From Pseudomonadota bacterium (GTDB lineage: Bacteria > Pseudomonadota > Gammaproteobacteria > Burkholderiales > Burkholderiaceae_C): DNA of 21,968 nt. Below, one piece after another: positions 1 to 6,708 of this stretch (within the stretch, counting starts at the first letter, position 1; each line of letters starts with the position of its first letter). The stretch spans positions 1-21,968 of the forward strand of contig JAJZHS010000006.1 of the NCBI GenBank assembly GCA_021798395.1, in the 5' to 3' direction. Below the pieces are notes generated by a model. It saw only the letters and a list, made by a program, of their open reading frames with translations, was not told the origin of the DNA and did not search any database. Made by a program: the position numbers and the translations under genes.

Positions 1-1011
1 CAGGCACCGTGGAGCGTGATGCTGCTCGCGCTGGCGGGGCGCGCGGCGTGCGCCGCGAAGGCATCCATGGCGTGCACCGTCGGCGGCTATGCGGCGCTGT
101 CTCCGGCGCCCGCGCGCATCGTCGTCCCGGCGGCGACGCCGGCCGGCGCCGCGCTGTGGAACGGCCTGCTGACGCTGGGCTTCGCGTGCACGAGCAACCG
201 CTCCGGAGCGACGATCGCCGGCGGCAAGGCGCTCGGCGGGTCGACGGCCAAAGCGCTGCGCACATCGAGCGGGGCGACCGCCGGAGTGTCGATCGTGTCC
301 TCCGGGGCTCCGTACCTCACCCTGACGGCGGCCGGCTGCGCGTTGACCCGGTTGACCGAACGGACGGCGGTCTGGTCGTTCGGACTGACCGCGACGGCCG
401 CCGGAACCTGCTCCGGTACCCTGGTCGCGCCGGTCGAACTGCTCCGCGGCACCAGCGCGCTGGGCAGCGACATCGCCGCCTCGTATCCGACCGGCGGAAC
501 GCTGCGCAACTGGTTCACGGCCCCGGTCCGATCGCGCGCGACGACGACCGCAGTCGGCCTGGCCGCGCCGATCGCGCTGCTCGCCGGCGGCGGCTGCACG
601 GTGTCGCCGGTGAGTTCGACGGTGGTGCTGCCCAGCCTGTCCACATCGGCGTTGAGCGCCCCGGGCGTGCGCGCCGGGGCCACGCGCTTCACCCTTCCGC
701 TGCAGTCGTGCCGGGCCCTGGCGGCGAGCACGTATTCGGTGTACGCGACCTGGACCTACACCGCCGTGCCGGGGTATCCGACGGTGATGCTGAACTCGGC
801 TGCGTCGGGCGCGGCCAACGTCGGGGTCGAAATCCTCGGGCCGAACGGCGTCGCCGTGCCGAGCGGCAGCGCCGGGGCCTCGCTGGCCGGGACCGTCGAC
901 GCCAGCGGCGCCGTGGCGCCGCAAGCCTACGTGGCGCAGTACGCCGCCACCGGTCCGGTCACCGCGGGCGCGGTCACGGCGACCGCGACCTTCACGTTGA
1001 CCTATCAGTGA
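1..1011 (+). CDS. Fimbrial-type secreted protein (pilin domain), 5' end cut by window edge
   Basis: The frame is open to the left edge, so the true start may lie outside the window; GTG at 16 and ATG at 19 are the first possible starts inside it. The first visible residues form a hydrophobic stretch ending in an Ala-Lys-Ala cleavage-like site before SMACTV, which fits the end of a secretion signal. The last 150 or so residues resemble the type 1 pilin domain: an 'NVGVEILGPNG' strand, then 'YVAQYAATGPVTAGAV' and a closing 'ATATFTLTYQ' beta strand of the kind used in donor-strand exchange. Six cysteines lie along the protein. Two halves (an adhesin-like N-terminal part and a pilin C-terminal part) suggest a minor or tip pilin assembled by chaperone/usher. 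A spore-coat-U-type domain protein is the main alternative. No usher or chaperone is visible. Confidence 0.65.
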   Translation, partial: QAPWSVMLLALAGRAACAAKASMACTVGGYAALSPAPARIVVPAATPAGAALWNGLLTLGFACTSNRSGATIAGGKALGGSTAKALRTSSGATAGVSIVSSGAPYLTLTAAGCALTRLTERTAVWSFGLTATAAGTCSGTLVAPVELLRGTSALGSDIAASYPTGGTLRNWFTAPVRSRATTTAVGLAAPIALLAGGGCTVSPVSSTVVLPSLSTSALSAPGVRAGATRFTLPLQSCRALAASTYSVYATWTYTAVPGYPTVMLNSAASGAANVGVEILGPNGVAVPSGSAGASLAGTVDASGAVAPQAYVAQYAATGPVTAGAVTATATFTLTYQ

Positions 1012-1025
1012 CGCGCGCCCCAGGC

Positions 1026-1040
1026 CCGGGCTGCGCCCGG
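1026..1040. terminator. Hairpin between convergent genes
   Basis: A perfect 6-bp stem (CCGGGC/GCCCGG) with a 3-base loop lies in the 36-bp gap between the fimbrial gene and the cation efflux gene, which converge here. It has no T-run, so intrinsic termination is only a guess. Confidence 0.35.
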
Positions 1041-1047
1041 CCCGCGC

Positions 1048-1980
1048 TCAGTGCGCGCCCTGCTGCAGCGCGCAGGTGTGGGGCACGGTGCCGAGTTCGA
1101 CCTGCAAGGTGGCGTGGGCGATGCCGAAGCGCGCGCGCAGCTGCTCGGCGATGGCGTCGACCGCCGCGTCGCCGGGATAGCCCGACGGAATCACCAGGTG
1201 CGCGGTCAGCGCGCTTTCGGTCGTGCTCATGCCCCAGATGTGCAGGTCGTGGACGTCGGCCACTCCGGGGCGGCCGCGCAGGAAGCCGGCGACCGCGCCG
1301 GCGTCGATCCCGGGCGGGACCGCAGACAGGATCAACACCACCGACTCGCGCAACAGCCCCCAGGTGCCAACGACGATCAGCGCCACGATCGCCAGGCTGA
1401 CCACCGGATCGAGCCAGTTCCAGCCGGTCGCCATGATGCCCAGCCCGGCGACGACGACGCCCAGCGACACCGCCGCGTCGGCGGCCATGTGCAGGTACGC
1501 GGCGCGCACGTTGAGGTCGGCTCGGCTGCCGCGCATCAGCAGCCAGGCCGAAAAGCCGTTGACCGCGATGCCCGCCGCGGACACCAGGCTCACGATCAGC
1601 CCGGCCACCGGCGGCGGCGCCAGCAGGCGCTGGCCGGCTTCCCAGGCGATCGCGCCGCAGGCCAGCAGCAGCAACACCGCGTTGGCCAGCGCGGCCAGGA
1701 TCGACGTACTGCGCAGCCCGTAGGTGTAGCGCCCGCTGGGCGCGCGCCGCCCCAGGATCGACGCGGCCAGGGCGAGCACCAGTCCGAGCACGTCGGACAG
1801 GTTGTGCCCCGCGTCGGCGATCAGCGCGGTCGAGTTCGCGGCCACGCCGAAGCCGAACTGCACGGCGACGAACACCGCGTTGAGTGCGATCGCGACGCGG
1901 AAGGCCGACGCCTGGCGCGCCGGATCGCCATGGTGATGGCCACCGCAGCCGTGGCCGTGGTCGTGGCCGTGCGCCGTCAT
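1048..1980 (-). CDS. Cation diffusion facilitator family efflux pump (zinc type)
   Basis: A 310-residue inner-membrane metal:proton antiporter of the CDF family (ZitB/CzcD/DmeF-like), expected to export Zn2+ and perhaps Co2+ or Cd2+. The N-terminus is His-rich (HGHDHGHGCGGHHHGD, residues 4-19), as in CzcD and DmeF. Six hydrophobic segments follow. The transport-site motifs are H59-x3-D63 in segment 2 (ADAGHNLSD) and H164-x3-D168 in segment 5 (LHMAAD), the two-His/two-Asp set typical of zinc CDFs. The C-terminal 80 or so residues form the cytoplasmic domain with VHDLHIWGM. The ATG at 1980 was chosen because it overlaps the stop codon of the upstream ArsR gene by 4 bases (ATGA) and puts the His-rich leader at the N-terminus. 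Coupling to ArsR implies metal-responsive expression. An upstream in-frame extension is possible but would be ArsR shadow. Confidence 0.93.
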   Translation of the reverse strand: MTAHGHDHGHGCGGHHHGDPARQASAFRVAIALNAVFVAVQFGFGVAANSTALIADAGHNLSDVLGLVLALAASILGRRAPSGRYTYGLRSTSILAALANAVLLLLACGAIAWEAGQRLLAPPPVAGLIVSLVSAAGIAVNGFSAWLLMRGSRADLNVRAAYLHMAADAAVSLGVVVAGLGIMATGWNWLDPVVSLAIVALIVVGTWGLLRESVVLILSAVPPGIDAGAVAGFLRGRPGVADVHDLHIWGMSTTESALTAHLVIPSGYPGDAAVDAIAEQLRARFGIAHATLQVELGTVPHTCALQQGAH

Positions 1981-2288
1981 GCGTTCTCCGGAGCGAGCGC
2001 GACGATGTGTCCGATCATGCCGCGCAACAGGTCCGGAACGTGCCGGTCTGCCGCGCTGTACAGAACTTGCTTGCCGTGGCGCTCGAAAGCCACCAGCCTG
2101 GCTGCGCGCAACAGCCGGAGGTGGTGGCTGACCAGCGTGGGCGCCAGATCGAGCACTGCGGCGATTTCGCCGACCGCGATCGGGCCGTGCAGGCACGCCA
2201 GCACGATGCGCAGGCGCGTGACGTCGCCGAGCAGCCGGAACAGATCGGCAACCTGCGGCAAATGAGTGTCCGTGAATGGGGAATCCAT
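1977..2288 (-). CDS. ArsR/SmtB-family metal-sensing repressor
   Basis: A 103-residue winged-helix repressor, first gene of a two-gene operon with the CDF pump. The recognition helix region is residues 40-60 (GEIAAVLDLAPTLVSHHLRL), followed by the wing (HGKQVLYSA). The C-terminal helix carries D81-x-H83 and H94, matching the first three ligands of the alpha-5 metal site of CzrA/SmtB (D-x-H-x10-H). The fourth His expected at position 97 is Ala. The usual alpha-3 Cys pair of arsenic sensors is absent. Taken together this suggests a Zn2+ or Co2+ sensor that releases DNA when metal binds. The ATG at 2288 gives the family's normal length; a longer frame upstream would run through the operator. Partner: the palindrome at 2298-2315. 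Confidence 0.9.
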   Translation of the reverse strand: MDSPFTDTHLPQVADLFRLLGDVTRLRIVLACLHGPIAVGEIAAVLDLAPTLVSHHLRLLRAARLVAFERHGKQVLYSAADRHVPDLLRGMIGHIVALAPENA

Positions 2289-2297
2289 GATCCTATG

Positions 2298-2315
2298 TCT
2301 GCATAGCTGTGCAGA
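2298..2315. promoter_or_regulatory. Probable ArsR operator upstream of the ArsR-CDF operon
   Basis: TCTGCA-TAGCTG-TGCAGA is a perfect 6-bp inverted repeat around a largely symmetric centre (AGCT), with flanking AT...AT extending the symmetry. It lies 10 bases upstream of the ArsR start codon, where family members place autoregulatory operators. On the minus strand a TAATAT box just upstream (about 2318-2323) could be the -10 element, which would put the operator over the transcription start. The promoter assignment is inference. Confidence 0.65.
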
Positions 2316-2463
2316 TATTAGGGCAACCCGGGCGGACTGCGCGTGCGCGGTTGCGGTGTCCTGGTAATCGACCCCTATACCATCATGGGTTAAAGGAAAC
2401 GCGATCATGCGCATGGACCGTCCTGCGACCGCCCGAACGGCCCGACCCCATCGACTTCAACCG

Positions 2464-2470
2464 AAGGAGG
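2464..2470 (+). promoter_or_regulatory. Strong ribosome binding site that sets the GTG start
   Basis: AAGGAGG lies six bases upstream of GTG 2477 and decides the start of the superoxide reductase-like gene in preference to upstream in-frame codons. Confidence 0.75.
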
Positions 2471-2476
2471 ATCACC

Positions 2477-2887
2477 GTGGAACGTCGTCATTTCGTCCGT
2501 ACGACACTGGCCGGCGCCGCGTCCGCCGCAGTCGGCCTGGCCGCCGCGCCGGCGGCGCGCGCCGCGCAAACCCCGGCGCTGCACAACATCGTGTTCACCG
2601 AAAACGACCCCGGGCATTTCGCCGGGCTGCAAAAACTGCATGTGCCGATCGTCAAGGTCGCCAACGGCGTGCTGAAGGTGCGGACTCCGCATCCGATGAG
2701 CGAAGCGCACTACATCGTCAGCCACACGGTGGTGCTCGAGGACGGCCGCTTCCTCAGCCGCAAGACCTTCAACTGGCACGACAAGCCCATTTCCGAGCAT
2801 CCTCTCCCGGCCGGTTTCAAGGGCACCGTGACGATCACCAGCACCTGCAACCTGCACGACTGGTGGCTGACGCGGGTGACGGTCTGA
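2477..2887 (+). CDS. Tat-exported superoxide reductase-like protein (neelaredoxin/desulfoferrodoxin iron domain)
   Basis: A 136-residue protein starting at GTG. Residues 2-29 are a twin-arginine signal (ERRHFVRT, then an Ala-rich hydrophobic stretch ending ARA), so it should act in the periplasm. The rest matches the mononuclear iron domain of superoxide reductases: H55 (KLHVPI), H72 (TPHPM), H78 (EAHYI), C124 and H127 (TCNLHDWW) supply the expected four His and one Cys. The rubredoxin-like N-terminal domain of class I desulfoferrodoxin is absent. The Glu-Lys pair that normally precedes HVP (sixth ligand and catalytic lysine) is Lys53-Leu54 here. The family reduces superoxide to peroxide without making oxygen, but the altered loop leaves activity open. 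It is divergent from the ArsR-CDF operon and is followed 46 bases later by the PaiB-like gene. Confidence 0.85.
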   Translation: MERRHFVRTTLAGAASAAVGLAAAPAARAAQTPALHNIVFTENDPGHFAGLQKLHVPIVKVANGVLKVRTPHPMSEAHYIVSHTVVLEDGRFLSRKTFNWHDKPISEHPLPAGFKGTVTITSTCNLHDWWLTRVTV

Positions 2888-2933
2888 GCCCCGGCCGACG
2901 CCAGCGGCGCGCGCCAGCCGTCGAGCGACCCCC

Positions 2934-3590
2934 ATGTACGTCCGCACCGAGCACCGACTGCAGGCGCGCGAGGACATCTTCGGACTGATCGCGTCGCGCC
3001 CCCTGGGCGCCTGGGTGTGCCAGTGCCCGGGCGGACTGGTCGCCAACCAGATCCCGTTCCTGCTCGACCGCGGCCGCGGTGCGTCGGGAACGCTGCTCGG
3101 CCATGTCGCGCGCGCCAACGATGTCTGGCGCGCGATCGGGCAGGGCGCGCCGTGCGTGGTGCTGTTCAGCGGCGCGCAGGCGTACATCACGCCGAACTGG
3201 TACCCGGGCCGCGCCGAGCACGGACGCGTCGTGCCGACCTGGGACTACGTCGCGGTGCACGTCCACGGGGTGGCGCGGGCGATCGACGACCGCGCCTGGC
3301 TCCGCGACCTGCTCGAGCGACTGGCCGCGGTGCACGAAACCGGCCAGCCGTGCCCGTGGGCGCCCGGGCAGGCCCCGACCGACTACATCGAACACGAACT
3401 GGGCGCCGTGGTCGGCATCGAAATCCCGATCGACCGCATCGAAGCCAAGCTCAAGGCGAGCCAGGACGAGGCGATGCCGGACCGGCTTGGAACCGTGCGC
3501 GGGCTGCGCGCGGCGCCGGGAGACGATTCACGCGCGATGGCCGACCTGGTCGCGCGCGCGATCGCCGACGCGGGCGGGAGCCCCGGCTGA
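2934..3590 (+). CDS. PaiB-like FMN-binding protein
   Basis: A 218-residue protein collinear with the PaiB/FMN-binding split-barrel family: MYV at the N-terminus, 'ANQIPFLLD' (about 37-45), 'GTLLGHVARAND' (52-63), 'YITPNWYPG' (84-92), 'VVPTWDYVAVHVHG' (99-112) and the C-terminal 'GIEIPIDRIEAKLKASQ' (161-177). The family binds flavin in a split barrel like that of pyridoxamine-phosphate oxidases. Bacillus PaiB was named as a negative regulator, but a helix-turn-helix is not apparent and the biochemical role is unsettled. Length is normal for the family (about 205-215). The SD before ATG 2934 is weak. Downstream of the superoxide reductase-like gene on the same strand, it may share its transcript. 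Confidence 0.88.
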   Translation: MYVRTEHRLQAREDIFGLIASRPLGAWVCQCPGGLVANQIPFLLDRGRGASGTLLGHVARANDVWRAIGQGAPCVVLFSGAQAYITPNWYPGRAEHGRVVPTWDYVAVHVHGVARAIDDRAWLRDLLERLAAVHETGQPCPWAPGQAPTDYIEHELGAVVGIEIPIDRIEAKLKASQDEAMPDRLGTVRGLRAAPGDDSRAMADLVARAIADAGGSPG

Positions 3591-3616
3591 CGCGGCGTCG
3601 GGCGGGCCGCTGCGCA

Positions 3617-3877
3617 TCAGTAGCGGCGGCGCGGGGCCGGTGCCGGGCCGCTGCGCGGCTCCAGATGCCGGAAGGTGATGCGCCCCTTGGTCAAGTCGTA
3701 CGGAGACAACTCGAGCGACACTTTGTCTCCGGCCAGGATGCGGATGTGGTTCTTGCGCATCTTGCCGCCGCTGTAGGCGACGAGTTCGTGGCCGTTTTCC
3801 AGCGTCACGCGGTAACGGCCGTCGGGCAGGACCTCGTTCACTGCGCCGCGCATCTCGATCAATTCTTCTTTCGCCAT
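3617..3877 (-). CDS. infA: Translation initiation factor IF-1
   Basis: An 86-residue IF-1: an S1-type OB fold starting MAKEELIEMRGAVNEVLPDG, then 'ENGHELVAYSGGKMRKNHIR' and 'DLTKGRITFRH'. IF-1 binds the A site of the 30S subunit during initiation. The ATG at 3877 gives the canonical N-terminus; GAGG lies about 11 bases upstream. The C-terminal tail (LEPRSGPAPAPRRRY) extends the 72-residue core and is typical of the longer Burkholderiales form. The gene is outside the ribosomal protein operon, as for a second infA copy, so a further copy elsewhere in the genome is likely (inference). Confidence 0.96.
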   Translation of the reverse strand: MAKEELIEMRGAVNEVLPDGRYRVTLENGHELVAYSGGKMRKNHIRILAGDKVSLELSPYDLTKGRITFRHLEPRSGPAPAPRRRY

Positions 3878-4210
3878 ATTCAAGGTCCTCGTGGGCGTGG
3901 TGGCGGCCCTGGTGCGGCGCAGCGCGGTGCGCCGGCTGCGCGATGTCCGGATCGGGGCTGGGCGCGACACGCCATCGGGGCGCATCGGAGCGCCCGGTTG
4001 CGGTGACCCGGACCTGTCCGGCCCGGGCGCGATCGGTGCGTCGAACCGACGGACCGGATGTGCCGACCATGCGGCACGGCCACGCAGGCGGCGCGGCCCG
4101 GCACCGGACGGGCAAACCCGCCACGCCTCGGCGCTTGCCCTGCAGTTTACCAGCAGTGGCGCGCGCGCGACGGCCGCCGCGGCGCGCGGCAGGCGGCGCG
4201 GCCGACAGCT
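3878..4210. other. Intergenic stretch between infA and the P-type ATPase gene
   Basis: These 333 bases are extremely GC-rich and open in several frames, but the translations are Arg/Ala/Pro-rich and match nothing I recognise. The infA leader and promoter must lie at the left end and the ATPase terminator at the right. I see no convincing -35/-10 pair or T-tailed hairpin. Confidence 0.5.
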
Positions 4211-6616
4211 TCAAACGAGCCCGAAACGGGCGAACACCACGCGCTTGGCCTGGTCGAGCACCAGCGCGAAGCCGGCGACCAGCAGCAGCAACACGCCGAT
4301 CCGCTGCAGCGGCAGTCCCGCCATCAGGGTCGAAGTGCCGGCGAGCACGGCGACCAGCAGCACGTCGGCGACGCTCGCCGCGGTCAGCGCCGGCCCGGGG
4401 GCGAAGGCGCCGATGCGCCCGTCGTCGCGCAGCACGTGCACGCTGGCCTGGGTCGTGAACACCAGCAGCAGGAAGACCAAGGTCTGCATCTGCGCGGCGT
4501 CGAGCCCCCAGCGCTCCAGCGCCCAGACGTAGACCGACATCGAGAACAGCAGCGAGACCACGGCCAGCAGGCCGGCGGCGCCCACCAGCTGGCCGACGCG
4601 CCAGCGTTGCGGCCGCGTCGCCGGCCGCACGCGGTCGACGGCGATGCTCATGGTGACGAAGTCATTGGCGAACAGCAGCAGCACGATCAGCCGCGCCGAA
4701 ATCACGAAACCGCCGGTGAGCCAGAGCCCCGCGGTGAGGAACACCACAACCTCCAGGGTCTTCACCACCTTGTTCAGCACGTACGTCAGCATGCGTCTGT
4801 GCACCTCGCGGCCGGCGGCGACGACGGTCAGCACGCCCGACAGTCCGGCGTCGGTGAGCACGACGCCGGCGGCCGCCTTGGCCACGTCGGTGGCGCTGGA
4901 CACGGCGATGCCGAGTTCGGCCTGGCGCAGCGCCGGAGCGTCGTTGACCCCGTCGCCGGTCATCCCGGTGACGTGCCCGTCGCGCTGCAGCGCGCGCACG
5001 ATGGCGTGCTTGTCCTGCGGCAGCACGCGGGCGAAGATGTCGCAATCCTCGGGGTGCCGCACGTGGGACGCATCGGCGGCGCAGACCCGCGTGCCCAGGC
5101 CGATGCGCGCGCCGATGGCACGCGCGGTCTGCAGCGCGTCGCCGGTGGCCATGCTCACGCGCACGCCGAACCCGCGCAACCTGGCGATCAGCTGCGCGGC
5201 ATCGGGTCGCGGCGGATCCGACAGGCCGACGAAACCGAGCAGGCGCACGCCGCCTTGCGGCCCGGCCGCCACCGCCAGCACGCGCGCGCCCGCGGCGGCG
5301 AGCTCCTGCTCGGCAGCTTCGGCCAGCGCGCGCAGCGCGGCGTCCGCGCCGCAGCGGTCGAGCACCGCGCCCGAGGCCCCCTTCAGCGCGTGCCAGGCGC
5401 CTCCGTCGACGGCCCACACGCCTTCGCTCAGGCGCGTGGACGGGTCGAAGGGGTGGAAGGCGCTGCGCGGCGCGGTCGGCTGCGGCTCCACGCCCGCGGG
5501 CGCGGCGTCGCTGCGCTGGCGCCATGCGGCCAGCACGGCCAGATCGAGCGGATCCTGCGTCGCAGCGTCGCTGGCCAGCGCCGCCGCACGCAGCAATGCC
5601 GACTCGGACACGCCGTCGAGCGGCCTGCAGGCGTCCAGGCTCAGCGCGTTCAGCGTGAGGGTGCCGGTCTTGTCCGACAGCAAGGTGTCCATCGCGGCGG
5701 CTTCCTCCACCGCGGGCAGCCGGGTCACCAGCACGCCCTGGTGCGCCAGGCGCGACGCGGCCACCGCGGTGGCCAGCGTGTAGGTCGCAGGCAGCGCGAC
5801 CGGCACCGAGGCCACCAGCAGCATCAGCGCGAACACCAGGGTATCTCCCAGCGGCAGCGCGTGCCGCAGCGCGTACGCGATGACCAGCAGCACCAGAACC
5901 ACGTCGAACGCCACCAGCCGCTTGACGATGGAAAAGATGGTCCTTTGCATGTGGCTGGGCGCCGCGGAACTGCGCACCAGTTCGGCCGTTCGGCCGAAAT
6001 AGGTGCGCGCGCCGGTCGCCGTCACCTCGCCGCTGGCCTCGCCCTGGCGCACGATCGATCCGGTGTAGGCGGGCTGTCCGGCCGCCGCGTCGACCGCCAG
6101 CGATTCCCCGGTCAGCGCCGACTGGTCGAGCGCGACACCGCCGTCGAACAGCGCCAGGTCGGCGGGCACGATGTCGCCGGCGCGCACATGCACAACGTCG
6201 CCGGGAACCAGCTGCGCGGCCGGCACGCGGCTCCAGGCGCCGTCGCGCAGCACGCGCGCGTTGACCTGCAGCTGCCGGCGCAGCAGCGCCAGCGCATCGC
6301 TGGCGCGGCGTTCCTGCACGTACGCCACCACCGCGTTGAAGCCGAGCAGGAAACCGATGACCAGGGCCTCCTGTTCGCGACGCAGCAACAGCTGCAGCAC
6401 GATCACCGCCTCGAGCATCCACGGCACCGGACCCCAGAGCTTGCCCAGCAGCTGCAGCCACCACGCGGTCGTCGCCTGCGCGATCGCGTTCGGCCCGAAA
6501 CGCAGCGCACGGCGCTGCGCTTCGGCGGCGGCCAGCCCCTTCGCGCGATCGGTCGAAGCCAGGTCGGTCGGAGCCTGCGCCGGAGCCGGCGTTGCTGGGG
6601 GGTGCGCGGCGGGCAT
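4211..6616 (-). CDS. P-type ATPase, plasma-membrane H+-ATPase type (P-IIIA)
   Basis: An 801-residue cation-pumping ATPase. Visible motifs: actuator TGES (169-172), phosphorylation site DKTGTLT with D315, nucleotide-binding KGA (412-414), TGD (491-493) and hinge GDGVNDAP (554-561). The sequence before the phosphorylation site (VTRLPAVEEAAAMDTLLS) and the M4 segment VASVPVALPAT fit the Pma1/AHA2 subgroup better than heavy-metal or Ca2+ pumps. N651-D652 in the predicted M6 segment (FANDFVTMSIAVD) corresponds to the proton-binding Asp of plant AHA2. The N-terminus is an Ala/Pro-rich cytoplasmic stretch. About ten membrane segments are expected, and the long C-terminal autoinhibitory domain of the plant enzymes is absent. 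The likely role is proton export and pH or potential control. No clear SD precedes ATG 6616, so the start is moderately sure. Mg2+ transport is an alternative. Confidence 0.88.
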   Translation of the reverse strand: MPAAHPPATPAPAQAPTDLASTDRAKGLAAAEAQRRALRFGPNAIAQATTAWWLQLLGKLWGPVPWMLEAVIVLQLLLRREQEALVIGFLLGFNAVVAYVQERRASDALALLRRQLQVNARVLRDGAWSRVPAAQLVPGDVVHVRAGDIVPADLALFDGGVALDQSALTGESLAVDAAAGQPAYTGSIVRQGEASGEVTATGARTYFGRTAELVRSSAAPSHMQRTIFSIVKRLVAFDVVLVLLVIAYALRHALPLGDTLVFALMLLVASVPVALPATYTLATAVAASRLAHQGVLVTRLPAVEEAAAMDTLLSDKTGTLTLNALSLDACRPLDGVSESALLRAAALASDAATQDPLDLAVLAAWRQRSDAAPAGVEPQPTAPRSAFHPFDPSTRLSEGVWAVDGGAWHALKGASGAVLDRCGADAALRALAEAAEQELAAAGARVLAVAAGPQGGVRLLGFVGLSDPPRPDAAQLIARLRGFGVRVSMATGDALQTARAIGARIGLGTRVCAADASHVRHPEDCDIFARVLPQDKHAIVRALQRDGHVTGMTGDGVNDAPALRQAELGIAVSSATDVAKAAAGVVLTDAGLSGVLTVVAAGREVHRRMLTYVLNKVVKTLEVVVFLTAGLWLTGGFVISARLIVLLLFANDFVTMSIAVDRVRPATRPQRWRVGQLVGAAGLLAVVSLLFSMSVYVWALERWGLDAAQMQTLVFLLLVFTTQASVHVLRDDGRIGAFAPGPALTAASVADVLLVAVLAGTSTLMAGLPLQRIGVLLLLVAGFALVLDQAKRVVFARFGLV

Positions 6617-6708
6617 CGGAGGATCGACCGTGTGTCGGGGGGAAGTCGGCGCGGCGGGGCTTGCCCGGCCATCTTAGGACGCGCCGCGGCAAACGCGCCA
6701 GGCCGCCT

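Noticed and set aside
2351..2381. -35/-10 pair for the superoxide reductase-like gene (TTGCGG and CTATAC)
   Set aside because: Spacing of 18 is acceptable but both boxes are weak; not enough to list as a promoter.
3878..4210. Small coding gene between infA and the ATPase
   Set aside because: The open frames are all Arg/Ala/Pro-rich and none has an SD or a recognisable motif.
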